Assembly (NCBI RefSeq): GCF_016887965.1
Contig: NZ_JAFDVD010000026.1
Span: 1 to 64,000 of the forward strand
DNA: 64,000 nucleotides
DNA from: Phycicoccus sonneratiae
GTDB taxonomy: Bacteria; Actinomycetota; Actinomycetes; Actinomycetales; Dermatophilaceae
Direction of reading: 5' to 3'
In this document: piece after piece, positions 34,727 to 44,298 of the stretch
How positions within the stretch are numbered: the stretch's first letter is position 1
Layout: each line of letters opens with the position of its first letter
Notes under the pieces: model-generated
The model's input: the letters and a program-made list of their open reading frames with translations, nothing else
Database searches by the model: none
What the model was told of the DNA's origin: nothing
Position numbers and translations under genes: made by a program

Positions 34727-35494
34727 GCCATCCGCCGCGGGGCCCCCGAGGCGGCGCGAGAGCAGGGCCTCGAGCTCGCGGAAGTGACGCTCGGCGCCGG
34801 CCTCCTGGTACATCGCGGTGTCGGCCATCGAGTAGCCGTGCGGGGCGTCCGGGTAGACCGCGTTCGTCGCCGGGAGGCCGGCCTCCTCGAGGGCGGCGCC
34901 GAGGGCGGTGACGGCCTCCGGGGGCATCGAGCGGTCCCGGTCGGCGTGGCCGAGGACGACCTCCGCGCGGGCGGTGGCGAGGGAGAGGTGCGGGCTGTCC
35001 GGCTCGTCGGTGACGAGGCCTCCGCCGTGGAACCCGCCGCACGCCGCGACGACGTCGGAGTGGTCGCCGGCGGCGCGCAGGGCGATGCGCGCGCCCATGC
35101 AGTAGCCGACGACCGCGACCGGGCCGGCGTCGGTCGCGTCGAGACCGCGGAGGTGGTCGAGGACGGCGACGACGTCGGGGCGCGAGAGGTCGCTCGTGAG
35201 CCGCCGGACGCGGGGCATCGCCTCGGCCATCACGGCGTCCCGTCCCTCGGGGGTGCGCAGGTCGCCGGTCGGCAGCAGCTCGGCGACCGTGCCCTCGCGG
35301 TGGAAGACGTTGGGCGCGAGGACGACGTACCCCCACGAGGCGATCCGGTCGGCCATCGCGGCGATCTGCGGGCGCAGCCCGATCGCGTCCATGACGAGCA
35401 GGACGCCCGGTCCGTGGCCGTCCGGCGGCAGGGAGAGGTGGGCCTCGGCGGACCCGCCGGGGACGGGGACGTCGACGAGGTGGAGGTCGCTCAC
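34724..35494 (-). CDS. Dienelactone hydrolase-family alpha/beta hydrolase
   Basis: A 256-residue DLH-family enzyme. The nucleophile elbow is VGYCMGARIALR, a Gx(C)xG with cysteine as in dienelactone hydrolase. The catalytic histidine is in YPDAPHGYSM, and an aspartate from VLGHADRDRSMPPE completes the triad. HLSLPPDGHGPGVLLVMDA is the typical first strand region. It is nine bases downstream of the start of the RAM gene's neighbour region and has its own TAGCCT element seven bases before GTG 35494. Cytoplasmic; substrate unknown. Confidence 0.9.
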   Translation of the reverse strand: MSDLHLVDVPVPGGSAEAHLSLPPDGHGPGVLLVMDAIGLRPQIAAMADRIASWGYVVLAPNVFHREGTVAELLPTGDLRTPEGRDAVMAEAMPRVRRLTSDLSRPDVVAVLDHLRGLDATDAGPVAVVGYCMGARIALRAAGDHSDVVAACGGFHGGGLVTDEPDSPHLSLATARAEVVLGHADRDRSMPPEAVTALGAALEEAGLPATNAVYPDAPHGYSMADTAMYQEAGAERHFRELEALLSRRLGGPAADG

Positions 35495-35501
35495 CCGCGC
35501 G

Positions 35502-35507
35502 AGGCTA
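35502..35507 (-). promoter_or_regulatory. -10 element TAGCCT, dienelactone hydrolase gene
   Basis: Seven bases before GTG 35494. Confidence 0.5.
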
Positions 35508-35523
35508 CGCGGCGGACCGGCGC

Positions 35524-35925
35524 TCAGCCCCGGACGAGGCAGAACGGGTGGCCGGCGGGGTCGAGGTAGACCCGGAAGCCGCCGTTCTCCGAGGGCTGGT
35601 GCTCGTGGACGCTCGCACCGGCGGCGAGGACGGCGGGCTCGGCCGCGGCGATGTCGGGCACCGCGAGGTCGAGGTGGAACTGCTGCGGGTGGCGACCGCC
35701 CGGCCAGGTGGGGGCGACCCAGTCCTCGATGCGCTGGAAGGCCAGCGAGGTGCGGCCGTCGCGGCGCTCGGGGGTGACCCCGCCACCCGGCGGCACGAGG
35801 GTGGTCCAGTCGGCGTCGGAGTCGTCCTCGAGCTCCCAGCCGAGGACCTCGGCGTAGAAGCGGCCGAGGGCCAGGGCGTCGGGGCAGTCGAGGACGACGA
35901 GGTCGAGGAGGGGAGTGGCGCTCAT
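35524..35925 (-). CDS. VOC-superfamily (glyoxalase/bleomycin-resistance fold) protein
   Basis: A 133-residue vicinal-oxygen-chelate protein with two beta-alpha-beta-beta-beta modules: LLDLVVLDCPDALALGRFYAEVLGW-type opening and a second module around QQFHLDLAVPDIAAAEPAV. Metal-site candidates include the histidine in FHLDL and a late glutamate/aspartate in FRVYLDPAGHPFCLV. Members range from dioxygenases to antibiotic-binding proteins; no substrate can be assigned. TACCGT lies six bases before ATG 35925. Confidence 0.85.
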   Translation of the reverse strand: MSATPLLDLVVLDCPDALALGRFYAEVLGWELEDDSDADWTTLVPPGGGVTPERRDGRTSLAFQRIEDWVAPTWPGGRHPQQFHLDLAVPDIAAAEPAVLAAGASVHEHQPSENGGFRVYLDPAGHPFCLVRG

Positions 35926-35931
35926 GGCCCG

Positions 35932-35937
35932 ACGGTA
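35932..35937 (-). promoter_or_regulatory. -10 element TACCGT, VOC gene
   Basis: Six bases before ATG 35925. Confidence 0.55.
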
Positions 35938-35979
35938 CGGGTCGTTGCGGACGGTCCGCGTCCGGAAGCGTGGGGAGGG

Positions 35980-37698
35980 TCAGCGCACGCCCGCGAAGCC
36001 GGCCGTGCGGCGACGGGAGGCCTCGAGGGGCTCGAGCTCCTCACGGACGGCCGCCGCCCCCGCGACCGGGCAGGTCCACGGACCGTCGACCTCGACGACC
36101 CGCACGCCGGGGGACTCGAGCCAGCGCAGCACCTTCTCGCTCTCCTCGGCGGTGGCCGCCGTCGCCGGGGCGACGGGGGCGGCGACGACCTCGGCACTGG
36201 CCCGCAGCGCGGCGATGTACGGCATCGGGTCGGCGCCGCGGGGTGAGGTGGTGCTGCCGGCGAGCCGGCCGTGGCGCACGCAGACCACCTCCCAGCCGCC
36301 GGTGACCGAGCGGCGCGCGGCGACGAGCTCGGGGATGCGGGCGAGGGGGTCGAGGCGCTGGGAGCGGGTGGCGCCCCGCACGAGCGCCACGAGCCGGTCG
36401 CGGACGACCTGGGCGTCCTCGAAGCGCTGGCCGGCCGACAGCTCGGCCATCCGCTCCTGGAGGGCGACGAGCAGGTCGCGGGTGCCGCCGGCGAGGAGCT
36501 CGGCGGCGCGCTCGACGACCTCGGCGTACTCGTCGACCCCCTGGGCGCCGGTGCACGGGGCGCCGCAGCGGCCCATCTCGGCGAGGGCGCAGGCCGAGCG
36601 CGGCCGGGTGGGGGAGAGCCGCTCGACGCACTGGCGCAGCGGCAGCACCTCGTGGACTGCGGCGACGGCGGCCTCGGCGGACTGCCGCGACCCGAACGGG
36701 CCGAGGTAGCGCGCGCCGTCGTCGGCGACCGTGCGCACGACCGAGAGCCGGGGGAAGGGCTCGACGGTGAGCTTGACCCAGAGCGCCTTCTCGGGGTGAC
36801 GCGAGCGCCGGTTGTAGCGCGGCTTGTGCTCGGCGATCAACCGCAGCTCGCGGACCTCGGCCTCGAGGGTGGTGGCGCAGACGACGGGGCTGACCGACTC
36901 GGCGAGGCGCACCATCTCGCCCATCCGGCGCCGGTGCTCGGAGGCGGTGAAGTACGAGCGGACCCGGGTGCGGATGGACACCGACGTGCCGACGTAGAGG
37001 ACGCGGCCGTCGCCGTCCTTGAAGAGGTAGACGCCCGGCTGGTCGGGGAGGTCGTCGGCGAGGTGGCGCTTGCGGCGGCGCGCGGGGGAGACCCGCGCCG
37101 TGTAGTCGAGGAGCTCCTCGAGGGAGTGCACGCCGAGGTTGCCGACCCGCTCGATGAGCCCGTGGAGGACGTCGACGGTGGCCCGCGCGTCGTGCAGCGC
37201 CCGGTGGTCGGGGGTCGTCGTCGAGCGGAACAGCCGTGCGAGGGAGGCGAGCCGGTGGTTCGGCACCTCGTCGCGACGGACCAGCTGGCGGGCCAGGTGC
37301 ACGGTGTCGAGGACGGGGAAGCGCGGCCACTCGTGGTCGGTGCGCCGCGCGGCCGCCTTGAGGAAGGAGATGTCGAAGCCGGCGTTGTGGGCGACGAGGA
37401 CCGAGCCCGCGGCGAACTCGAGGAAGGCCGGGAGCGCCGACTCGATGCGCGGGGCGTCGGCGACCATCGCGTCGGTGATGCCGGTGAGGACGGCGATGAA
37501 GGCCGGGATGGCCTCGCCGGGGTTGACGAGGGTCTGGAACTCGCCGACGACCTCGCCGCCGCGCACGCGCACCGCGCCGATCTCGGTGATGCCGCACTCG
37601 GCCGGGCTGCCCCCGGTGGTCTCGAGGTCGACGACGACGAAGCTGACGCTCGCCAGCGGCGTGCCCAGGTCGTCGAACGTGCCCTGGACCATCGTCAT
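35980..37698 (-). CDS. DEDD exonuclease fused to UvrC-like GIY-YIG domain (Rv2191 type)
   Basis: A 572-residue fusion. Residues about 10-180 form a DnaQ-like 3'-5' exonuclease: VVDLETTGG (DxE), VAHNAGFDISFL, and HRALHDARATVDVL (HxxxxD), so all four acidic residues are present. Residues about 210-300 form a UvrC-type GIY-YIG nuclease: QPGVYLFKDGDGRVLYVGTS. A cysteine-containing region resembling UvrC's CALAEMGRCGAPCTG and a UVR-like coiled-coil (LQERMAELSAGQRFEDAQVV) follow. It is the Rv2191-type protein, thought to work in DNA repair. ATG 37698 has TACGGT seven bases upstream. Divergent from the giant surface protein. Confidence 0.92.
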   Translation of the reverse strand: MTMVQGTFDDLGTPLASVSFVVVDLETTGGSPAECGITEIGAVRVRGGEVVGEFQTLVNPGEAIPAFIAVLTGITDAMVADAPRIESALPAFLEFAAGSVLVAHNAGFDISFLKAAARRTDHEWPRFPVLDTVHLARQLVRRDEVPNHRLASLARLFRSTTTPDHRALHDARATVDVLHGLIERVGNLGVHSLEELLDYTARVSPARRRKRHLADDLPDQPGVYLFKDGDGRVLYVGTSVSIRTRVRSYFTASEHRRRMGEMVRLAESVSPVVCATTLEAEVRELRLIAEHKPRYNRRSRHPEKALWVKLTVEPFPRLSVVRTVADDGARYLGPFGSRQSAEAAVAAVHEVLPLRQCVERLSPTRPRSACALAEMGRCGAPCTGAQGVDEYAEVVERAAELLAGGTRDLLVALQERMAELSAGQRFEDAQVVRDRLVALVRGATRSQRLDPLARIPELVAARRSVTGGWEVVCVRHGRLAGSTTSPRGADPMPYIAALRASAEVVAAPVAPATAATAEESEKVLRWLESPGVRVVEVDGPWTCPVAGAAAVREELEPLEASRRRTAGFAGVR

Positions 37699-37705
37699 GC
37701 CCGGA

Positions 37706-37711
37706 ACCGTA
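37706..37711 (-). promoter_or_regulatory. -10 element TACGGT, DEDD exonuclease fusion gene
   Basis: Seven bases before ATG 37698. Confidence 0.55.
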
Positions 37712-37887
37712 GATCGCGGGGCCGACAGCCCGGCCGAGGCGCGCGGGCACGCGGGGGGAGTGCTCCCCATCCGGATGTCGGCCCGGTGGGGGCGAAGCGT
37801 GCTCGGGAGCCCCGTCGCGAGGTTAGGGTGTGCAGGTCACGGCGCCGGCGGGGACCCGGCGCCGACCGGGGTCCGAGGAGGAGAGTC

Positions 37888-40800
37888 GTGGCTCGACGCG
37901 CGTCAGCCCGTGCCGCCTCGCGGGCCCGTCGGCGGCTCGCGAGCCTGCTCGCGGTGGTCGTCGTGGCCTCCGGGCTGGGGTACGCGGCGATGGCGAGCGA
38001 CGGCACCACCGTCCACGAGAGCGACCTCAACGACGCGGGGGTGTGGGTCAGCTCGGCGCAGCAGGCGAAGTTCGCCAAGGCCAACGTGCCGATCGGCCAG
38101 CTCGACACCGGTGTCGCCACCGACGCCACGGCCGGCAGCGGCCTCGACGTCCTCCAGGACGGCGCCGTCGTCCTCGGGCTGAACACGGGCACCGGCGAGC
38201 TCTTCTCGATCGACGTGCGCACCTCGGCGGCCGGCGACCCCGTCGCCACGGTCGCCGCCGCGCCCGCGGGTGCCGACGGCCGGTTCGTCCCGCGCGCCGT
38301 CGACCTGCGCGGTGGCACCCTCGCCCTGCTCGACCCCGCGAGCGGCAAGGTCTACGCGCAGCGGGTCGACCCCAAGGCCGGGACGGAGTCCTTCCCCGGG
38401 GTCGCGGTCGGCGCCAAGCCGGTCGCCACGGTGGGGAAGAACGCCGCCATCGCCGTCGACACCGACGGGGTCGTCCACGCCGTCTCCGGGGCCGACGGCA
38501 AGGTCACCACCGTCGCGCCCACGGCCGCGGGGTTCGGCACACCGGTGGTCGTCCCGACCCGGCTGCGCTCCTCGGCCCCCGACGTCACCGCCGTCGGGCG
38601 CGACTGGGTCGCCTACGACCCCGCCACGGACGTCGTCTACACCGCAGCCGACCCCGACGGCCTCGACGCGCAGGTGACGGTCGACGGCGAGCGGGTCGCG
38701 GCGCTCCAGCAGCCCGGCCCGGAGGCGCCCACCGTGGTCGTCGAGTCGGTCGGCCGCGCGGTGCAGGTGCCGCTCGACGGCGGGGTCTCCCCGGGTGGGG
38801 TCGTCGTCGGCGAGCGGGTCAACCGGGTGCCCGGGGCCACGCTGGTCACGCGTCCGGTCGTCCTCGACGGCTGCGTCCACGCGGCGTGGGCCGAGGAGGG
38901 ACGGGTCTTCTACGGCGCGAACTGCGGTCGTACCGGCGACGAGCCGACGGCCACGCTCCCGGCCGACGGTGCCCAGCCGACGCGCGACGGGGTGGCGTTC
39001 CGCGTCAACCGCGGGCTCGTCGTCCTCAACGACCTCGACAACGGCGGAGTGTGGGACCTCGAGGACAAGCCGACGAAGATCGACAACTGGGACGCGCTGA
39101 CCCCTCCGGTCAAGCAGGACGACAAGAACAAGAAGAAGGACGAGAACCTCGTCGACGAGACCGCCGCGCAGCAGCCCCCCACGGCCAAGCCGGACGCCGA
39201 GTCGGTCCGCCCCGGGCGCACGAGCAAGCTGCACGTCCTCGACAACGACACCGACGTCGCGGGGTCGGTGCTCGCCATCGACCAGCGCGACGTCACCCGC
39301 CCGGGCCTCGAGGGCGTGTCGGCCACGGTGTCGGCGGACGGGCAGTCGATCGACGTCGCCGTCCCCGAGGGCACCGAGGGGCGGACCTTCGACTTCTCGT
39401 ACAAGGTCAACAACGGCAAGACGACCTCGAAGGCCGCCGCGAAGGTGTCCGTGCGCGTGGTGCCCGAGGAGGTCAACGGCCCCCCGCGGCTGCGCGCCGG
39501 TGCCCGCCTCTCGCAGCAGCCGTACCCCGTCATCGCCGGCAAGCGGCTGTCGGTTCCGGTGCTCGCCGACTGGCGCGACCCCGAGAACGACGTCCTCGCG
39601 GCCCGCGCCGACGTCGAGGGCGGCGTCGTCGACGGTCAGGGCCGGGTCACCCTCACCGCCCCGGTCGAGGAGGGCCGCCAGCCGGTCGGCTACGTCGTCA
39701 CCGACGGCCGCGGCGGCACGACGAAGGGCAGCGTCGACGCGCAGGTCATCAGCCCGAGCGGCGACAGCAAGTTCATGGCACCGCGCACCCAGCCGGACGC
39801 CGTCCGCGGCGTCGTCGGCAAGCCGCTGCAGGTCGAGCCGCTCGGCAACGACATCGCCGGCGCCGACCCGGGGGAGCCGGACGCCACGCTCCGGCTGCGG
39901 TCCGAGGTGCGCCCGGTCGGCCCGCTCCAGGTCGACACCGACCTCGCCACCGGCCAGGTCACCGTCACCGGCAGTGCGCCCGGCACCTACGAGCTGAGCT
40001 ACTCGGCGACCACGGGCGCCGGCGCCGCGCCGGGTCGCATCCGGGTCGACCTCACGCCGCCGCCCGAGGGGGCGCCGCCGGTCTCGGTGCCCGACACCGC
40101 GACCCTGCACGACCAGGCGCCCACGGTCGTCGACGTCCTCGCCAACGACTACTCGCCCCGGGGCGACGTCCTCGTCACCGCGGCCGTGTCGTCCAGCGGC
40201 GACTCGTCCTGGATCCGGCCCTCGATCTACCAGGGCCGCTGGGTGCGGCTCGAGGCCACGGAGCCGGCCCCGCTCGACGCCGACGCCGGCGGTCGCCGCG
40301 GCACGGTCACGTACACGGTGAGCGACGGCACGCAGCGGGTCACCGGGCAGGTCTCGGTGCTCCAGCAGCCGCCGGTCGAGGACGCCGTCCCGCTCGTGCA
40401 GGACGACACCGCGACGGTCCGCGAGGGCGACACGGTCTCGATCCCGGTCCTCGACAACGACACGATGGCCGACGGCATCCCGCTGCGCCTCGACCCCGCG
40501 AGCGTCAAGGTCATCAGCAAGGGCGACGCCCCGCAGGCCTTCGCCTCGGGCAACGTCATCCGGTACGTCCCGGAGGCGCGGGGGCTGCGGGCCGAGAAGT
40601 TCGTCACCGTCGAGTACGCCGCGTACGCCGACGGCATGCGCTCCCGGGCCCAGACCGGGCGGGTCCGCATCCAGGTCACGCCGCTGCCGAACGCGCAGCG
40701 GGTCAACCAGACGCCCGTGGCGCGCAGCTTCACGGCGACGGTGACCGCCGGCGACCCGATCACGATGACGGTGCCGACCTTCGGCGTCGACCCCGACGGC

Positions 40801-43800
40801 GACAGCGTCACCGTCACCGGCGTCGTCGGCGCCGACGGCGGACCGGTCGACCTCGCCCTCGGCCGGGTGGTCGCCATCGGCCCCTCGACCATCCGGTACG
40901 AGTCCTTCCCGCTCGCGGCCGGCACCGAGGTCATCACCTACGAGGTCCGCGACCGGTTCGGGGCCACGAGCCGGGCCCGGGTGCGGGTCGGGGTCGTGCA
41001 GCCCGGCGACGCCCAGCCGCCGGTGGCGGTGCCCGACGAGGTGTTCGCCGCGCCCGGGAAGACGGTCACGGTCAAGCCGCTGACGAACGACCTCATCGCG
41101 CGTGGCGACGTCGTCGACGTCGAGACCGAGAGCCTCAACCCCGCGGAGCGGCTCAAGGAGTGGCGGGTCGACGCGGACAACACCGTGCAGACGAAGGTCC
41201 CGGCGGACACCACCGCGGTCCACCAGCTCGTCTACTCGATCAGCGACGGCCTCTTCGACCCCAGCCGGGCCTCCATCCTCGTCCGCGCGGTCAAGGGCTA
41301 CCTCAACCCGCCGGTCGCCAACGACGACGTCGCCGCCCCCAAGCCCGGGGAGACGAGCACCCTCGTCGACGTCCTCGCCAACGACACCGACGTCGACTCC
41401 GACCCGGCGACCCTCAAGATCGTCGACGTCCTCTCGAACGACGCGACGATCGAGGACGGCCGGGTCCGGGTCAAGGTCCTCGACCACCCGTACGCCGCTC
41501 CCTACGTCATCGAGGACGAGGACGGCCTGCGCGCGATGGCCGTCGTCAACGTCCCCACCGGCGCCAACGGCCAGCCGTTCGTCGTCGCCGGCAAGGTCAT
41601 CGAGATGGACCCCGACTCCTCGAGGACGGTGGCGCTCGGCGACTACGTGAAGTCGCCGCGCGACCGGGTCGTCTCGGTGACCACCGCCGACACGCTCAGC
41701 GCCTCGCCCGCGCAGGACCTGGCCGCCTCGCTGACCGACAACCGCACCCTGCAGCTCACCTCGTCGAACGGGTACGTCGGGCCGGCGGCCGTCATGGTCG
41801 AGGTCACCGACCAGGACGCGGTGGGGCAGAAGGACTTCGGTACGGCCTACGTCTCCATCCCCGTGCAGATCGGTCCCAAGGTGCCGCTGCTGCGCTGCCC
41901 GGACGGCGACGTCACGGTGCTCGCCGGCGGGCTCGACCGACGGGTCGACATCCCCACCTACTGCCACGCCTGGCTGCCGGTGGGCATGACGATGGACCGG
42001 GTCGAGTTCAGCACCCGCTGGGAGACCGAGGCCGACGCCGACCTGTCCGTCGGCGGCCCGGGCAACCGCACGCTCACCCTCCACGCCGACACCGACGCCC
42101 GCAGCTCGCGCGGCCGGCTGACCGTCTCGTCGCCCGGGACGACCAGCCCGTCGACCATCGCGGTCCGGGTCATCGGCGCCGACGACCCGGCCTTCGGCGG
42201 CGCGGCGGGCACCGACCCCGACGACCCGCTGCCGCCGCCCACGGTCCGACCGATCACGGTCGCCGGCCTCAAGGAGGGGGAGTCGCGCACGGTCGACATC
42301 TCGCCCTACCTCGACTCGCCCCTCCCGCGACCCTCGTGCACGGTGTCGGCCGCCGCCGTCGAGCGCGGCACGGGCATCACGGCCGCGGCGTCGGGCTGCT
42401 CGGTCACGCTGAAGGTCGGGACCCAGCCCTCCCCGACGGCCACCATCGGGCTCACCGTCAGCGACGGCCCGAAGCGCACCGCCAAGGGCCGCATCTCGGT
42501 GACGATGCTCGGCAAGCCCGGGGTGCCGCGGCAGGCCCAGGCGGTCGCCGACCGCGACGCCGGTGGCCAGGCGCGCGTCTCCTGGCTCGCCCCGACCTAC
42601 GACGGCGGCTCGGTCGTCGGCTCCTACGTCGTGCGCTGGACGGGGGGCTCGTCCGGCACGACGACCTGCTCGGCGAGCCCGTGCACGGTCACCGGCCTGA
42701 CCAACGGCCGCGACTACCGGTTCACCGTCGCCGCCGTCAACGGGGTCGGGGAGGGCCCGCAGTCCCCGCCCACGGCCGCGGTGCGTCCCGACACCCTCCC
42801 GAAGGCGGTCACCGGGGTGCGGATGGTCTCGCGCGGCGACCACACGCTGGCGATCGCCTGGGACCAGCCGGAGAACCAGGGCAGCGACCTGCGCCGCTAC
42901 GTGGTGCGGCTCATCTCCTCGACCGGGCAGACGAAGACGCAGACGGTCGCCGCCCCGACGCGGCAGACCACGGTCGCCGGCCTCGACAACATGGCCGAGC
43001 AGTCGGTGCAGGTCCAGGCGTGGAACGAGCTCGGGGCCGGACCCTTCGGCCCCGCCGTCACGATGCAGTCGGCCGGGACGCCGGCCGCCCTGCCGGCCCC
43101 GGCCATCGCCGCCAGCGGTCCCGGCCCGGCGCAGGACAGCGCGACGCTCACGGTGTCGTGGCAGCAGGGCTCGCCCAACGGGCCACCCACGACGCGGTAC
43201 TCGCTCTACCAGCGCGTCGGTGGCGGCGGCTGGACCAAGGTCACCGACACCTCGCCCTCGGTGCGCACCGCCAACGTCGTCATCCCCTACGACGGGCGCA
43301 CCTACGAGTACACCGCGACCCTCACCAACGGCGCCGACCTCGAGTCGCCGAAGGCCAACGCCTCGACGTTCACCTCGATCGGGCAGCCCTCGACGCCCAC
43401 GGTCAAGGCCGCGACGCCGGCCAGCAACAAGCGGATCGAGCTGACCGTCGGTGTCGGCAAGCCGCGGGCCGGCTCGTTCACGACCATCCGCTGGTCCGGT
43501 GGCGGCCTCTCCGGCTCGCACGCCTGCGGGTGCGCGCCGGGCTCGCAGGTGACCTTCCCCGTCGGCCCCTTCGACACCAGCCCGACCCGTGCCCGGACGA
43601 TCACCGTCTGGACCGTGAACTCCGGCGGGCAGGAGTCGACGAAGGTGTCCGACACCGCGACGCCATACGGCGACACGCTCACGCCGACCGGGCTGCGCAG
43701 CACCCGCAGCGGCAACACCATCACGTGGAGCTGGAACCTGCCGGAGAACGGCCGGAACATCACCGACGTGCAGGTGCGGGGGGCCGTCGACGCCACCTAC

Positions 43801-44208
43801 GGCGGCAACCGGACCCAGGTGAGCTTCACCGGCTCGCCGGGCAACACCTACCGCCTCGAGGTGCGCCAGAGGTCCGCGGCCGGGTGGTCGGCCTGGGCCG
43901 GGCCGGACGCGCAGTCGATCCCCGACCCCAAGACCGTCACCGTCCTCAAGGGCAGCACGTGCGGACAACGGTCGTGCAACACGGGCAACGGCTCCTGCAC
44001 CTCCTCGGGCTGCCGGTGGATCGCCGTGCGCACGTCCGGCTTCTCCGGCGGCGTCAGCTGCTCGTTCCAGCTCGACGGCCGCGGGGTCAGCGGCTGGTCC
44101 GGGATGTCGATGGGCGGCAACGCCACGAAGGAGAGCGACAACTTCTACGGCGGCACCGGGAGGGTGACGGCGACCTGCGACGGGGTCTCGGACTCGCTCA
44201 ACTGGTAG
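37888..44208 (+). CDS. Giant surface protein with Ig-like and fibronectin type III repeats
   Basis: A 2,106-residue predicted surface protein. Order: basic N-terminus and one signal anchor (about 17-36); a 380-residue beta-rich, propeller-like segment (VLQDGAVVLGLN, GGTLALLDPASGKVYAQR); a lysine-rich linker (KQDDKNKKKDEN, about 410-425); at least six Ig/cadherin-like (PF17963-type) units marked by VLDNDTD, LANDYSP, VLDNDTMAD, LTNDLIARGD and VLANDTDVDSD; from about 1544 several fibronectin III domains (VVGSYVVRW, SPCTVTGLTNGRDYRFTVAAV); and a cysteine-rich end from about 2021 (TCGQRSCNTGNGSC). GAGGAGGAG precedes GTG 37888. In many actinobacteria the homologous gene heads a MoxR-ATPase/DUF58/transglutaminase operon; those genes are not here. 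Confidence 0.9.
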   Translation: MARRASARAASRARRRLASLLAVVVVASGLGYAAMASDGTTVHESDLNDAGVWVSSAQQAKFAKANVPIGQLDTGVATDATAGSGLDVLQDGAVVLGLNTGTGELFSIDVRTSAAGDPVATVAAAPAGADGRFVPRAVDLRGGTLALLDPASGKVYAQRVDPKAGTESFPGVAVGAKPVATVGKNAAIAVDTDGVVHAVSGADGKVTTVAPTAAGFGTPVVVPTRLRSSAPDVTAVGRDWVAYDPATDVVYTAADPDGLDAQVTVDGERVAALQQPGPEAPTVVVESVGRAVQVPLDGGVSPGGVVVGERVNRVPGATLVTRPVVLDGCVHAAWAEEGRVFYGANCGRTGDEPTATLPADGAQPTRDGVAFRVNRGLVVLNDLDNGGVWDLEDKPTKIDNWDALTPPVKQDDKNKKKDENLVDETAAQQPPTAKPDAESVRPGRTSKLHVLDNDTDVAGSVLAIDQRDVTRPGLEGVSATVSADGQSIDVAVPEGTEGRTFDFSYKVNNGKTTSKAAAKVSVRVVPEEVNGPPRLRAGARLSQQPYPVIAGKRLSVPVLADWRDPENDVLAARADVEGGVVDGQGRVTLTAPVEEGRQPVGYVVTDGRGGTTKGSVDAQVISPSGDSKFMAPRTQPDAVRGVVGKPLQVEPLGNDIAGADPGEPDATLRLRSEVRPVGPLQVDTDLATGQVTVTGSAPGTYELSYSATTGAGAAPGRIRVDLTPPPEGAPPVSVPDTATLHDQAPTVVDVLANDYSPRGDVLVTAAVSSSGDSSWIRPSIYQGRWVRLEATEPAPLDADAGGRRGTVTYTVSDGTQRVTGQVSVLQQPPVEDAVPLVQDDTATVREGDTVSIPVLDNDTMADGIPLRLDPASVKVISKGDAPQAFASGNVIRYVPEARGLRAEKFVTVEYAAYADGMRSRAQTGRVRIQVTPLPNAQRVNQTPVARSFTATVTAGDPITMTVPTFGVDPDGDSVTVTGVVGADGGPVDLALGRVVAIGPSTIRYESFPLAAGTEVITYEVRDRFGATSRARVRVGVVQPGDAQPPVAVPDEVFAAPGKTVTVKPLTNDLIARGDVVDVETESLNPAERLKEWRVDADNTVQTKVPADTTAVHQLVYSISDGLFDPSRASILVRAVKGYLNPPVANDDVAAPKPGETSTLVDVLANDTDVDSDPATLKIVDVLSNDATIEDGRVRVKVLDHPYAAPYVIEDEDGLRAMAVVNVPTGANGQPFVVAGKVIEMDPDSSRTVALGDYVKSPRDRVVSVTTADTLSASPAQDLAASLTDNRTLQLTSSNGYVGPAAVMVEVTDQDAVGQKDFGTAYVSIPVQIGPKVPLLRCPDGDVTVLAGGLDRRVDIPTYCHAWLPVGMTMDRVEFSTRWETEADADLSVGGPGNRTLTLHADTDARSSRGRLTVSSPGTTSPSTIAVRVIGADDPAFGGAAGTDPDDPLPPPTVRPITVAGLKEGESRTVDISPYLDSPLPRPSCTVSAAAVERGTGITAAASGCSVTLKVGTQPSPTATIGLTVSDGPKRTAKGRISVTMLGKPGVPRQAQAVADRDAGGQARVSWLAPTYDGGSVVGSYVVRWTGGSSGTTTCSASPCTVTGLTNGRDYRFTVAAVNGVGEGPQSPPTAAVRPDTLPKAVTGVRMVSRGDHTLAIAWDQPENQGSDLRRYVVRLISSTGQTKTQTVAAPTRQTTVAGLDNMAEQSVQVQAWNELGAGPFGPAVTMQSAGTPAALPAPAIAASGPGPAQDSATLTVSWQQGSPNGPPTTRYSLYQRVGGGGWTKVTDTSPSVRTANVVIPYDGRTYEYTATLTNGADLESPKANASTFTSIGQPSTPTVKAATPASNKRIELTVGVGKPRAGSFTTIRWSGGGLSGSHACGCAPGSQVTFPVGPFDTSPTRARTITVWTVNSGGQESTKVSDTATPYGDTLTPTGLRSTRSGNTITWSWNLPENGRNITDVQVRGAVDATYGGNRTQVSFTGSPGNTYRLEVRQRSAAGWSAWAGPDAQSIPDPKTVTVLKGSTCGQRSCNTGNGSCTSSGCRWIAVRTSGFSGGVSCSFQLDGRGVSGWSGMSMGGNATKESDNFYGGTGRVTATCDGVSDSLNW

Positions 44209-44298
44209 CGCCCGAGCGCCGGGGGTGAGCCCTGTCCGGGGGCGGTGTCGGTGCTCCCCCCTAGCGTCGTGGGCAACACCTGGAAAGGGGTGAGCCGC

